Of a stretch of DNA of 64,000 bases, positions 41,788-51,289 are shown in pieces; positions within the stretch are counted from its first letter, which is position 1, and each line of letters starts with the position of its first letter. A program made the translations under genes and the position numbers. The DNA lies in the NCBI GenBank assembly GCA_016712445.1, contig JADJRB010000001.1:930001-994000 (forward strand), given 5' to 3'. The stretch comes from Acidobacteriota bacterium. GTDB taxonomy: Bacteria > Pseudomonadota > Alphaproteobacteria > Caulobacterales > Hyphomonadaceae. The notes beneath the pieces were generated by a model. That model searched no databases and was not told the DNA's origin. It saw only the letters and a program-made list of their open reading frames with translations.

Positions 41788-43082
41788 CGCTTCGCGGCGG
41801 CAGCTTCGTCTGCCGACCTCTGGGCGAAGCGGCGGGTAAACTGCGTGACGCGCGGCGCAATCTCGGTTTCGAACCGTGAACCATTGAACACGCCGTAATG
41901 GCCGACGCCCGGCTGGATATAGTCGGTGCGCATGTCTTGCGGAATGTTGGTGCAGATGTCGTGCGCAGCCTGCGTCTGGCCGATGCCGGAGATGTCGTCC
42001 TTCTCCCCTTCCACCGTCATAAGCGCGACGTTGCGGATTTCGGACGGTTTCACGAGACGCTCGCCGCGGTAGCGGTAGATGCCGCGCGGCAGGTGGTGCT
42101 CCTGGAAGATGCGCTGGATGGTCTGCAGGTAGAACTCTTCGGTCAGATCGAGCACCGAGAGGTATTCGTCGTAGAATTCGCGGTGCTTGCCGGCGTTGTC
42201 GCCGTCGCCGTCGACGAGGTGGTTGAAGAACTTCCAGTGCGCGTCGACGTGACGGTTCCAGTTCATGTTCATGAACGAGGCGAGTTGCACGAAGCCCGGA
42301 TAGACGCGGCGCAGCACGCCCGGGTACGGCGCCGGCACGGTGTGGATCATGTTCTCCTCGAACCAGGAGAAGGGGCGCTCTTCCGACAGCTTGTTGGGAA
42401 TGGTCGGCGAGCGGCGGGCGTCGATCGGCGAGCCCATGAACGTCATCGTGGCCGGAAGCGCGGGGTCTGCCTCCTCGGCCATCATCGAGATGGCCGCGAG
42501 TACCGGCGGGCCCGGCTGGCAGACCGCCAGCACGTGCGCGCCACCGCCGAGATGGGTCAGCATCTTGCGGACATGGTCGATATAGTCGTCGAGATCGAAG
42601 CGGCCGAGCCAGACCGGGGCCATGCGCGCATCGGTCCAGTCGGTGATGTAGACGTCATGCGTCTCGAGGAAGCCCTCGACCGTGCCGCGCAGCAGCGTCG
42701 CGTAGTGACCCGACAGCGGCGCAACGATCAGCAGGCGGGGGAGCGGCGCCGCGCCGGGGCGGCGGCACGAGGCAAGGAGTTCCGGATCCTTGCGGAAGTG
42801 CATGAGGCTGCACCAGGGCGACCGCCAGACGGCCTCGGCCGTGACCGGGATCTTCACGCTGTTCAGGCGGACCGAGTCGATGCGCCATTCCGGCTTGCCG
42901 TAATAGCGCGTGGCGCTCTCGAACACGTCGGCCATCGCGGCGAGCGACTTGCCATAGCTGGTCTGGCCCATGGGGTTCAGGGGCGAGGCCAGCGCTGCGC
43001 GCCCGGCCCTGGCCATCAACCGCATGGGCGCCATGGCGACCCGGTTCATTTCGACAAGTGAGTAGAGCATCGTCTTCATCAC
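41784..43082 (-). CDS. phaZ: Intracellular polyhydroxyalkanoate depolymerase
   Basis: A 432-residue PhaZ that mobilises native PHB granules. The nucleophile Cys is in AVCQPGPPVLA (the lipase-box equivalent), the Asp lies in the C-terminal half (VEGEKDDISG), and the His is in GVGHYGVFNG. PLSGHYATLLRGTV and DWTDARMAPVWLGRFDLDDY are typical of the family. Its stop overlaps that of the CysK-like gene by three bases. TGCAGTGCA just upstream (43092-43100) resembles PhaR-type TGC-rich sites. Confidence 0.95.
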   Translation of the reverse strand: MMKTMLYSLVEMNRVAMAPMRLMARAGRAALASPLNPMGQTSYGKSLAAMADVFESATRYYGKPEWRIDSVRLNSVKIPVTAEAVWRSPWCSLMHFRKDPELLASCRRPGAAPLPRLLIVAPLSGHYATLLRGTVEGFLETHDVYITDWTDARMAPVWLGRFDLDDYIDHVRKMLTHLGGGAHVLAVCQPGPPVLAAISMMAEEADPALPATMTFMGSPIDARRSPTIPNKLSEERPFSWFEENMIHTVPAPYPGVLRRVYPGFVQLASFMNMNWNRHVDAHWKFFNHLVDGDGDNAGKHREFYDEYLSVLDLTEEFYLQTIQRIFQEHHLPRGIYRYRGERLVKPSEIRNVALMTVEGEKDDISGIGQTQAAHDICTNIPQDMRTDYIQPGVGHYGVFNGSRFETEIAPRVTQFTRRFAQRSADEAAAAKR

Positions 43083-43270
43083 CCTTCATGTTGCAGTGCA
43101 GCGTAAGCCGGGGATTACGATCCCGCAATGCCTTCAGTTCCGCGCCTGCAATTTTCAAAGGTTAACGCAAGGTATTGATGAAGCGCTAATTTTCTCCTGT
43201 CGCGCGAACATTCGGCTCAGGCCTGACTGCTATTTCTGGCTCGGCTGGGCCGAAACAGAAGGAATCTGCC

Positions 43271-43654
43271 ATGTTCCTGACTTGCCATCCGAACCCTCAC
43301 GACAACGGCCGGATGACCCGGGCGCTGGTCTTCGAAAAAACCCCGGGCACCCACTTTGCGATCGACGCCGAAGCGCTGCACCGCCAGCCTGAACTGCTGA
43401 AGCCCTTTGGCCGCTGGCTGGATGTCCGGATGCGCGTGCTCGACGCGCTGGCCTACCTTGCCTGCCTGCTGGGCGTGCTGGCGGCGATGCCCGTCGGCTG
43501 GTGGACTGCCGGCGTCGGCGTCCTGGTCTGCGTGCTGACCCTTGCCGCGAACCGCAAGACGGCCGGCCGCCTCGCCCGCGCCGCCACGGAACGTTCGACC
43601 GAGAGCTTCCGGCAGCTGCACGAGATGGGCTGTCTCTGGCTGGTGAAAGACTAG
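43271..43654 (+). CDS. Small hypothetical membrane protein
   Basis: A 127-residue protein I do not recognise. Two hydrophobic segments (about 55-72 and 76-92) lie in the middle with a short turn, flanked by polar termini. AAGGA precedes the ATG. Its stop overlaps the stop of the next gene by three bases (convergent). The neighbours are phaZ and another membrane protein. Confidence 0.65.
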   Translation: MFLTCHPNPHDNGRMTRALVFEKTPGTHFAIDAEALHRQPELLKPFGRWLDVRMRVLDALAYLACLLGVLAAMPVGWWTAGVGVLVCVLTLAANRKTAGRLARAATERSTESFRQLHEMGCLWLVKD

Positions 43655-44073
43655 ACGCCGAAGAAGCCGAGCCCGGCGGCGATCAACGCCGCGAGCGTGA
43701 AGGTCAGGAACAGGGCGACCGATGTGCCGCGCTGTTCCTTGCGCCGGGTGCGTACGCCGGGGGCATTTTTGCCTTCCTTGGGTGCCAGCATCATCCGCGT
43801 CGCATAGAAGCCGAAAGCCGCGACCAATGCGACGATCCCGGCAATCAGGCTGCCCGCAAACAGGAACAGCGCGCCGGACACCACCATCAGGAAGCCAAGT
43901 TGCGGGCTGCAGCGGTGGATCAGTTCGCGGACATGACCGTCGGCCCGCGCCCCGGTCAGTTTGTCGAAGCTGAGGTTCGGCGACACGACCGCCGCCACCC
44001 AGGACGCGCCGATCGCCAGCGCGCAAGTGATCAGGGCGAGATTGTTCAGGTAGGGCTTCAGCGTTTCGAACAT
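43651..44073 (-). CDS. Hypothetical four-helix membrane protein
   Basis: A 140-residue protein with hydrophobic segments at about 10-30, 58-74, 76-94 and 118-138, separated by a basic loop (APKEGKNAPGVRTRRKEQR). No family was recognised. It is convergent with the previous gene and divergent from the CHAD gene. Confidence 0.68.
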   Translation of the reverse strand: MFETLKPYLNNLALITCALAIGASWVAAVVSPNLSFDKLTGARADGHVRELIHRCSPQLGFLMVVSGALFLFAGSLIAGIVALVAAFGFYATRMMLAPKEGKNAPGVRTRRKEQRGTSVALFLTFTLAALIAAGLGFFGV

Positions 44074-44214
44074 GGTCGCTCTTTATCGGCGGATTCGCGG
44101 GGCGCCGGGAAGGCCTGAAATCCAGCCTCCAGTTTCCTGTAGTCGCCGCCCGCGCGAGAGCGTTGGCGGCAACCCGGCGGCTGTGCAATCTGACGGGCGG
44201 AGGCGGCCGGGACG

Positions 44215-45084
44215 ATGGCTTACAGGTTCGCGCGAAGCGACAGGTCGATGACCGACGCGGTGCGCCGCATTGCGGCGGAAGAGTTCGCGCATGTCCGCTC
44301 GGCGCTGGCCGACAAGGCCCTGCCGCTCGACAGAAAAGTGCATGAAGGACGCAAGGCCACCAAACGGTTGCGCGCCTTGCTGCGCCTGACAGCTCCGGTC
44401 CTGCCCGGCGCCCACGACGAGATCGCGGCGCTGCGTGCGGCAGCCGGCCAACTCTCCGCCCTGCGTGACAAGGGCGCGTTACAGGAGACCTTGGCCGGGC
44501 TGGAGCTTGGCGCCGCGGTGACAGGTGCGCTCAGCGAGGCGCTCGCATCATCCACCTCGGTATCGGCCGCCAGCCAGCGCCGCCTGTTGGCGGCGTTCGG
44601 GCGCGACATGAAGACGATTGCTGCGCGCGCCGAATTCTGGACGCTGGAAGCGGAAGGCTGGAAGGCGCTGGCACCCGGTGTGAAGCGATGCCAGCATCGC
44701 CTTCGAAGATCGATGGCGGTCGCACGATCCGCGAAATCGGAGGAGCCGGTGCACGAGTTCCGCAAGCGGGCGAAGGACCATTGGTATCAGACGCTGCTGC
44801 TGCGCGCCGCATTCCCGGAAATGATGGAAGCCTATGCAGAGGCGGGCGAGCGGCTTGGAAACGATCTCGGCCTCTGGCGTGATCTCGGTCTGCTCGAAGA
44901 GGCAGTAGGCGCCCTGCCCGCGCATGTGCTGCCTGCAGACCAGTTGTCCGCCACGCTGTCTGGCATTGCCAAGGCTCGCCGCCGCGCGCTTCGCCGGGCC
45001 TTCCGGATCGCTGCACGACTCGCCTGGGAAACGCCCGGCGACCACGCCGCCCGCCTGAAGGCATGGTGGAAAGCCGCCAGGTAA
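44215..45084 (+). CDS. CHAD domain-containing protein
   Basis: A 289-residue protein that is one CHAD domain. Two helical repeats each carry the conserved His and basic residues: KVHEGRKATKRLRALLRL (about 41-58) and PVHEFRKRAKDHWYQTLLLR. CHAD domains bind polyphosphate, and some relatives associate with PHB or polyphosphate granules. The gene lies about 1.1 kb from the start of phaZ, so a storage-granule role is plausible. No CYTH domain is fused. Confidence 0.9.
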   Translation: MAYRFARSDRSMTDAVRRIAAEEFAHVRSALADKALPLDRKVHEGRKATKRLRALLRLTAPVLPGAHDEIAALRAAAGQLSALRDKGALQETLAGLELGAAVTGALSEALASSTSVSAASQRRLLAAFGRDMKTIAARAEFWTLEAEGWKALAPGVKRCQHRLRRSMAVARSAKSEEPVHEFRKRAKDHWYQTLLLRAAFPEMMEAYAEAGERLGNDLGLWRDLGLLEEAVGALPAHVLPADQLSATLSGIAKARRRALRRAFRIAARLAWETPGDHAARLKAWWKAAR

Positions 45085-45093
45085 CGGAAACGA

Positions 45094-45125
45094 GCCGCAG
45101 CGTTCTGCTGCGGCCCGCCCGTTTT
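45094..45125. terminator. Probable terminator between the CHAD gene and the TonB receptor gene
   Basis: GCCGCAGC (45094-45101) pairs with GCTGCGGC (45107-45114); TTTT follows seven bases later on the plus strand. The two genes are convergent. Confidence 0.6.
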
Positions 45126-45142
45126 ATCGCTCTGCTGACGGA

Positions 45143-47986
45143 TCAGTAGGTCAGGCGTACGCCGAACACGATCGTCTTGCCGAACTCGTCATACTGCGAC
45201 AGCCGGCGCTCATCGCCGTGATAGTAGTATTCCGGTTCGTCGGTGAGGTTCTTGCCTTCAACGAAGACCTGCATCTCGTCGTTGATATCGTACTTGGCCG
45301 ACGCTTCCAGGCGCAGGCGGTCGTCCGTGTAGCGATCGACACTGACGCCGGAGCTCGTCTCGCCGAACAGCTCGTCGAGATAGTCTCCGCGGAAGTTCGC
45401 CGAAACGCGCAGGTCCCACGGTCCCTTGTCATACCCCACAGCGACGTTCCATGTCGTGTCGGTCTGCTTCAGGAGCGGCACTTCGCGGCCATCCGGCAGC
45501 GTCGTTTCCGAATCGGTCAGCGTGAAGTTGGCCGAAACGAGGAAGCCGTCGAATGGGCCCGGCAAGAAGTCGAGTTGCTGGACATAGTTGAACTCTGCTC
45601 CATACAGCTCGGCCTTGTTGGCGTTGATATAGGTCGAGATCTCAGTGAGCCCCGCAAGGTCTGCCACCGACAGGAAAGACAGGTCGATGCTGGCCGGCAC
45701 ATCGGCAATATCGAACGTCGCCGGGAAGATCGCGTTGTCGATCTGCTTGTAGAACACACCGGCCGAGAGGACGGACAGTTTCGTCGGATAGAACTCGATC
45801 GAGAGGTCAAAGTTGTCGGCTTCGTAGGGATCGAGATCCGGGTTGCCGAGTTCGATGGCGTCGCGGTCTTCGTTGAACAGGACGCGCGGCGCCATCTCGC
45901 CAAATGCCGGGCGGACCACGGCGGCGTAGTACGCCGCGCGGCCGATCAGCTTGTCATTGAACGCGTACTTCACGTTCACGCTCGGCAGGAGATGGGTGTA
46001 GTCATCCGAATAGTTGCGCTTGGCCACGGTTGCGGCGGTATCGCCCTCGGTGAAGATGTTTCCGGTTGCGTCGACCTTCGTGGTCTCCGAACGAAGGCCG
46101 GCCACCACCGTCATCGGGCCGAAATCGAATGTGCCCATGCCGTAGACGGCGAGGATCTGCTCGTCGATCGTGTAGTCGCCCGACAGGCTGTCCAGCGCAG
46201 TGTCTTCCTCGATGATGTCGGCCGGTGTGAGCGTCGCGCGCAGCGCAGCCGTCAGGCCGGCATCCGGCCACTGGTACATCGGGTTGCGCATCCGCCAGTT
46301 GGACAGCGGGCTGGTCGAGGTGATGAAGTCGGTCAGCTGGAGGCCGCCGAGGTCGTAGTAGACAACGTTCTGGTCACGGACCTTTTCACGGTCGCGCAGT
46401 TTCAGCCCGCCTTTCCAGGTGACCGGTACGCCGGCAAGAACCGAATCCTTACTGACGTTGAACTTCGCGCCCCATTCGCTGTCTTCCGTGGTCGTGAACT
46501 CGCGCTCGTAGGAATCCATCACATAGTTCGACGGATCATTGAGGAAGGCGAGCGCCGGGCCCGAGATGATCGGCCGCTGCGGGTTCGAGTAGTCGTAGGT
46601 TATCGCGCCGACGAGGTTGTCGCGGAATTCGGGCGCCGAACGGAAGGTTGTGTCGTGGTTGTCGGAGTCGTCTTCCTCGGCATAGGCGTAGGATACTTCG
46701 TAGTCGAACTTCCAGTCGCCGGTGACCGTATCTCCGCCGAGGGCGTAGGTTTGCAGGCGGCGCACTTCCTCGCGCTGGCGGACGGCGGCATCAACCTCGC
46801 CGCGGCGGATCGAGACCGTGTTGTCGGTCGCCGCAACGACCTCTTCGTCGAACTCCCGGAACTCGAACAGGTTGCGGACTTCGTCATCGACGTAGCGGTT
46901 CCACAGCACGCGGGCGTAGAGGTCGGTATTCTCGGTCGCGTGAAAGTCGACGTTGCCAACGAAACCGAGGCGTTCGCGCGTCAGGTCGTAGAAGCGTTGC
47001 TCATAGTCATCGTTCGGCACGATATAAGTGCCGGCTTGCGGCACGAGGAAGTCAGCGCCGTCGACTTCGCCCCAGCCACCTGTCTCGTTGTTATGAGCCT
47101 GGATGCCGAGCTTCTGGTAGTTGACCGAAAGCGCAACGCCGAGGCGTTCACCGAACACGTCCGAATAAGTCAGCGTGCCTTTCGGCGAAACGTCTTCGGT
47201 TATGTCGTTGTAGGCGCCTTCGAGCTTGGCGCGCACGAAGCGGCCGCCGCGGTCGAAGGCCGAGATCGTCTGCATGTTCACGATGCCGCCAAGGGTATCG
47301 GCATCGACGTCGGGCGTCAGCGATTTCTGCACTTCAATCGAGTCGAGCAGGTCCGACGGTACGCCGTCCAGCAGAACGCCGCGGCGGTCTTCCGGCGACG
47401 GCGTGCGCACGCCGTTGATCGAGGACGCGATAAGATCGGTATTGATGCCGCGGATCGAAACGTAGCGGCCTTCGCCCTGGTCTGTTTCGATGGAAAGGCC
47501 CGGCACGCGCGACAGCGAATCGGCAACCGTCGTGTCCTGGAAATTGCCGAGGCCGTCGGAGTCGATCACCGAGATGATGGCGTCAGAGGCGCGCTGCTGG
47601 TTGATCGCACCGGCCTGGGCCGCGGCCGATCCAACCACGAGGATGTTGTCGAGATAACGGACGTCTTCACCGACTGCCAGATCGAGCACAACCTCGCCTG
47701 TTTCGGCCACCGTAATTTCGCGGGTGACGCGCGGCGCGCCGACATACGAGACCGTAACCGTGTAGTCACCGGCGGGCACGTTTGCGAAGCGGAAAGCGCC
47801 GAAGCGATCAGAAGAAGTGGTGCGGCCGATTTCGTCGATGGAGACGAGCGCGCCTTCAAGCGGCGCGGTGCCCGTGGCGTCCTTGATGGCGCCGCGCACG
47901 GTGTCGGCATGCGCTGCACCAAATCCGCCCCCGAGGCAGAGTGTGGCGAGGCTCACGCCGGTGAGCAGGTTGAGCTTGGTTTTCAT
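45143..47986 (-). CDS. TonB-dependent receptor, phytase-associated
   Basis: A 947-residue outer-membrane receptor. The signal peptide ends near GAAHA. A carboxypeptidase-regulatory-like domain (about 28-105, VRGAIKDATGTAPLEGALVS) precedes the plug (SLSRVPGLSIETDQGEGRYV, GGIVNMQ) and the barrel, which ends FGVRLTY with terminal aromatic Tyr. The Met at 47986 was chosen since it starts the signal peptide. It is divergent from a phytase gene, suggesting uptake of phytate or its products. Confidence 0.92.
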   Translation of the reverse strand: MKTKLNLLTGVSLATLCLGGGFGAAHADTVRGAIKDATGTAPLEGALVSIDEIGRTTSSDRFGAFRFANVPAGDYTVTVSYVGAPRVTREITVAETGEVVLDLAVGEDVRYLDNILVVGSAAAQAGAINQQRASDAIISVIDSDGLGNFQDTTVADSLSRVPGLSIETDQGEGRYVSIRGINTDLIASSINGVRTPSPEDRRGVLLDGVPSDLLDSIEVQKSLTPDVDADTLGGIVNMQTISAFDRGGRFVRAKLEGAYNDITEDVSPKGTLTYSDVFGERLGVALSVNYQKLGIQAHNNETGGWGEVDGADFLVPQAGTYIVPNDDYEQRFYDLTRERLGFVGNVDFHATENTDLYARVLWNRYVDDEVRNLFEFREFDEEVVAATDNTVSIRRGEVDAAVRQREEVRRLQTYALGGDTVTGDWKFDYEVSYAYAEEDDSDNHDTTFRSAPEFRDNLVGAITYDYSNPQRPIISGPALAFLNDPSNYVMDSYEREFTTTEDSEWGAKFNVSKDSVLAGVPVTWKGGLKLRDREKVRDQNVVYYDLGGLQLTDFITSTSPLSNWRMRNPMYQWPDAGLTAALRATLTPADIIEEDTALDSLSGDYTIDEQILAVYGMGTFDFGPMTVVAGLRSETTKVDATGNIFTEGDTAATVAKRNYSDDYTHLLPSVNVKYAFNDKLIGRAAYYAAVVRPAFGEMAPRVLFNEDRDAIELGNPDLDPYEADNFDLSIEFYPTKLSVLSAGVFYKQIDNAIFPATFDIADVPASIDLSFLSVADLAGLTEISTYINANKAELYGAEFNYVQQLDFLPGPFDGFLVSANFTLTDSETTLPDGREVPLLKQTDTTWNVAVGYDKGPWDLRVSANFRGDYLDELFGETSSGVSVDRYTDDRLRLEASAKYDINDEMQVFVEGKNLTDEPEYYYHGDERRLSQYDEFGKTIVFGVRLTY

Positions 47987-48060
47987 GGTAGACCCCAGTT
48001 GTTGCAGAGCGGGCGCTACCACCGGTTCTTCGCAACCGAGTGACGGATTGATCCAAGATT

Positions 48061-48084
48061 TGTGACAGTCGCTTTTCTGTCACA
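48061..48084. promoter_or_regulatory. Inverted repeat with Pho-box-like sequence between receptor and phytase genes
   Basis: TGTGACAG (48061-48068), eight bases, and CTGTCACA (48077-48084) are perfect complements. The plus strand CAGTCGCTTTTCTGTCAC (48066-48083) partly matches a Pho box (one good and one weak 7-mer). Phosphate-starvation control would suit a phytase, but another regulator could bind the palindrome. Confidence 0.5.
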
Positions 48085-48133
48085 GCTGCGCGCTATGGGG
48101 CCGCTCATCCAGGCTTACTGAAGGATTCGGCCC

Positions 48134-49192
48134 ATGAATCGTCTCTCCCTTGCAGCGGCAGCGACTGCCCTCGGCTTGATCAGCGCCTGCGCCACGCACA
48201 CCGCTCCGATGATCGATGGACAGGTCGTGGTGATGGCCGCCGTGGAGACGGCGCCCGCAGGCGCGGCGGGCGACGCCGCCGATGATCCGGCGTTCTGGTT
48301 GAACCCGGCGGATGCGTCGCAGTCATTGATTCTCGGCACCAACAAGCAGGAAGGACTGGTCGTCTATACGCTCGACGGCACCGAGAAGCAGCGGTTGCCG
48401 ATAGGCCGCATCAACAACGTGGATATCCGTCAGTCTGCGGACCGTGCGTTTGATGTCGCGGTCGCCAGCAATGACCAGGTGAACGCAATCTCCGTGTTCT
48501 TCGTTGACCGGACGACTGGCACGGTGACCCATGCCGGAGATCTCGCGACGCAGACGGTCGAACCTTACGGCATCTGCCAAGGCCGTGAAAATGGCGTGGA
48601 CCTCGCCGGCGTGACGTACAAGGACGGTCTCGTCCAGATCTGGCAGCTGAATGTTGCAGCGGGCGCGCTCGGCGCAGACCTCGTAACCACTGTCCAGCTT
48701 GGCTCGCAGCTTGAAGGCTGCGTGTTCGACGAGACGCAGGGCCTCCTCTTCGTCGGCGAAGAGAACCGCGGCCTCTGGAAGATCGCGTACCGGGATTCAC
48801 AGCCCGCGCCCGAGATCATTGACGTGATCGGCGGCGCAGCCGGCCTCGTGGCGGATGTCGAAGGCGTGTCGATCTGGAGAGGCAAGGACGGCGCCGGCTG
48901 GATCGTGGTTTCCGCGCAGACGGACAATCGTTTCGTGGTCTATGATCGCAAAGCGCCGCACACGGCCAAGGGAAGTTTCTCGGTCGCCGCCAATGAAGCG
49001 CTCGGCATCGACGAAGTGACGCACACGGACGGCCTCGACGTTTTCTCGGGCGCCCTGCCCCAATATCCGCGCGGCATCCTGATGGTGCAGGACGACGGAA
49101 ATCCGCAATCCGGACGCGACCAGAATTTCAAGGTGGTAAACTGGGCCGATGTCGAATCGGCGCTGGGCCTGCCAGTGCTGGAAGCCGAGTGA
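48134..49192 (+). CDS. Beta-propeller phytase
   Basis: A 352-residue secreted lipoprotein (lipobox ISAC near Cys19). The propeller blades begin DDPAFWLNPADASQSLILGT then NKQEGLVVYTLDGTEKQRLP, the calcium-site signature of beta-propeller phytases. Later GLLFVGEENRGLWKI and DVEGVSIWR are typical. It hydrolyses phytate to release phosphate. GAAGGA precedes the ATG. Divergent from a TonB receptor, the arrangement known from phytate-using marine bacteria. Confidence 0.93.
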   Translation: MNRLSLAAAATALGLISACATHTAPMIDGQVVVMAAVETAPAGAAGDAADDPAFWLNPADASQSLILGTNKQEGLVVYTLDGTEKQRLPIGRINNVDIRQSADRAFDVAVASNDQVNAISVFFVDRTTGTVTHAGDLATQTVEPYGICQGRENGVDLAGVTYKDGLVQIWQLNVAAGALGADLVTTVQLGSQLEGCVFDETQGLLFVGEENRGLWKIAYRDSQPAPEIIDVIGGAAGLVADVEGVSIWRGKDGAGWIVVSAQTDNRFVVYDRKAPHTAKGSFSVAANEALGIDEVTHTDGLDVFSGALPQYPRGILMVQDDGNPQSGRDQNFKVVNWADVESALGLPVLEAE

Positions 49193-49867
49193 TCAGCCGA
49201 CACTGAACGCCAGCAGGCGGCTGATCTGCGCGCGCGGCAGGCCGCTGTCGTCGTGATAGTCGTTGATCGCCGCCTGCAGCGCGGCAAGGTCGCGCTTGCT
49301 GGTGGCCTGCGGCTTGGCGAGCGCGCCTTCGCGCGCCAGAGCCGCGCAAACATGGCCCGACGCGATCCAGGCGTCCCAACCTGCGAAGCGCAGGAAGTAC
49401 TGCGCCGTTGCCCCGCCGAGGCGCGCGCCCCGCTTGTTAAGTACCTCCATCAGTCCGATCTGGTCGCTGGCTGGCCAGGTCGCAAGGAACTTGCCGAAGC
49501 CCCCCTCCTTCGCTTCGACCTCGGCGACAAAGCGCGCGTTTTCAAGCGAGGCCTTGATCTTCTGGCCATTGCGCACGATGCGCTCATCCGACACCAGACG
49601 GTCGAGCATCTCGTCGCCGAAGAAGGCGAGCCTGGCCGGGTCGAAGCCTTCGAAGGCGGCTTCGAAGCCTGCCCACTTCGCCTCAATGACCTTCCAGTTG
49701 AAGCCTGCGTTGAACACGCAGCGCGTCATCTCCGACAGCAGGCGGTCCGCCGGCACCTTGGCGAGATTACGAACTGCGTGCGTGTTCGCCGACTTCGCGA
49801 GCACGGCCTTCTCGCCGCCATGGTGACCGGCAGCCATTTTCAGGATTGGCGCAAACTTGCGCGCCAT
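49193..49867 (-). CDS. DNA-3-methyladenine glycosylase I family protein
   Basis: A 224-residue Adenine_glyco (Tag-type) protein that excises alkylated adenine. SEMTRCVFNAGFNWKVIEAK and KWAGFEAAFEGFDPARLAFF, IVRNGQKIKASLENARFV and a Trp-rich GWDAWIASG segment follow the family pattern. It is more divergent than E. coli Tag, and the N-terminus is extended. It is convergent with the phytase gene with no gap between stops. Confidence 0.82.
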   Translation of the reverse strand: MARKFAPILKMAAGHHGGEKAVLAKSANTHAVRNLAKVPADRLLSEMTRCVFNAGFNWKVIEAKWAGFEAAFEGFDPARLAFFGDEMLDRLVSDERIVRNGQKIKASLENARFVAEVEAKEGGFGKFLATWPASDQIGLMEVLNKRGARLGGATAQYFLRFAGWDAWIASGHVCAALAREGALAKPQATSKRDLAALQAAINDYHDDSGLPRAQISRLLAFSVG

Positions 49868-49881
49868 CGCACCAGCCTTCC

Positions 49882-51015
49882 CTACTTGAGCGCCGTTTCG
49901 TAGACCTTGGCATAATCATCCGCGCTCATCGGGCGCGGGTTGCCGAAGTGGGCAAGGTCTTTCAGCGCATAGTCGACAATGCCTGGCGCATCGGAGGCTT
50001 CAAGCCCCATGGCGGAGAGGTTCTTCGGAATTCCGATGTCGTTGTTGAGATCCTGGATCGCATCCGCGAGATCGGCGCCGGCCTTCAGGCCCATGACCTG
50101 CCGCATACGGACATACTTTTCGTCCGCCGCACCCTGATGAAAGCGAAGGATGTGCGGCAGGAACACGGCGTTCAGCGTGCCGTGGTGCAGCTTCTTCTGC
50201 TCCAGCCGTCCAGCCGCATGGCTGAGGGCATGTACACCGCCAAGGCCTTTGACGAAAGCGAGCGCGCCTTCATAGCTTGCCATCATCATGTGCCAGCGCG
50301 CTTCCGCGTCGGAGCCGTCCTTAACGGCGCGCTTCAGCATTCCCATTCCGAAGGCGCGCTGGGCGCCATCATAGCCGATACCTTCCGCAGGCGGATTGAT
50401 CGAGGGGGTAAGCACGGCCTCAATGCAATGCGTCAGGGCGTCCATGCCGGTAGCCGCAGTGAGCCCGGCGGGCAGGCCGAGGGTCAGGTCGGGGTCGCAC
50501 AGCGCCACGACCGGAATGAGGTTGGGAGAGGCAAAGGTCTCCTTGCGGCCATTCTCCATAATGATGACCATGCCGACCGACACTTCCGAGCCCGTGCCGG
50601 CCGTCGTCGGGATGGCAATCAGCGGCGGGATCTTTCCGATCTTCTTGGCGCCGCCGATGATGGCAGCATAGGTCTCCAGCGGATCGGTATGGGACGCGAG
50701 CAGGCCGATCGCCTTGGCATGGTCCATGGAAGAACCGCCGCCTACGGCGATGATGCCGTCGGCGCCCGAGGCCTTGTAGGCCTGTGTCGCGAGCTTGGTC
50801 TGCGTTTCGGTGGGATTGGAAGTCGTCTCTGCGAAGACGCCGGCAGGCGCGACACCCAGCGCGTCCTCGACCTTCGCCAGGATGCCCGACGCCTTGATGC
50901 CCGCATCCGTCACGATGAACGGGCGGGTGATGCCGTTCTTCTTGGCAAGCGCAGCGAGTTGCTTCAGCGCGCCGGAGTCGAACACGCATTGGGTGAGGAA
51001 GTTCATGACGGGCAT
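49882..51015 (-). CDS. Iron-containing alcohol dehydrogenase
   Basis: A 377-residue group III alcohol dehydrogenase. GGGSSMDHAKA binds NAD(P), PTTAGTGSEVS is conserved, and the metal ligands are in TGMDALTHCIEA (Asp, His), GGVHALSHAAG (His) and HHGTLNAVFLPH (His). The ATG at 51015 has AGGAG nine bases upstream; an in-frame GTG at 51024 is too close to it. Its substrate is unknown. Confidence 0.92.
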   Translation of the reverse strand: MPVMNFLTQCVFDSGALKQLAALAKKNGITRPFIVTDAGIKASGILAKVEDALGVAPAGVFAETTSNPTETQTKLATQAYKASGADGIIAVGGGSSMDHAKAIGLLASHTDPLETYAAIIGGAKKIGKIPPLIAIPTTAGTGSEVSVGMVIIMENGRKETFASPNLIPVVALCDPDLTLGLPAGLTAATGMDALTHCIEAVLTPSINPPAEGIGYDGAQRAFGMGMLKRAVKDGSDAEARWHMMMASYEGALAFVKGLGGVHALSHAAGRLEQKKLHHGTLNAVFLPHILRFHQGAADEKYVRMRQVMGLKAGADLADAIQDLNNDIGIPKNLSAMGLEASDAPGIVDYALKDLAHFGNPRPMSADDYAKVYETALK

Positions 51016-51289
51016 CGGGCGCACTCCTGGCGGGTTCGGGAAACTGGGGCATGTTTCCCAACTGCCGCCGGCAAGTTCAAGCCTTTCCTTGGGGCATTGC
51101 GGCGGCGCGCCTGGCTTCCGGCATATCCCGCCAATCTGTGCTGCCCTGATTTTTGTCTCAATACGGACGATTACCTAAGCGCGCGCACGTGCCGCGCGAC
51201 GCGCCGACGCGCGGCAAGGTGGCCGATTTTGTCTTATTTTACAGAGGCGTAAGGAAAGCCATCCCTCCTGGAAAACAAGGACAATACCA

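Noticed and set aside
45218..48043. 941-residue plus-strand ORF
   Set aside because: It is antisense to a clear TonB receptor gene; its sequence shows only Arg/Val/Asp/Glu-rich shadow composition.
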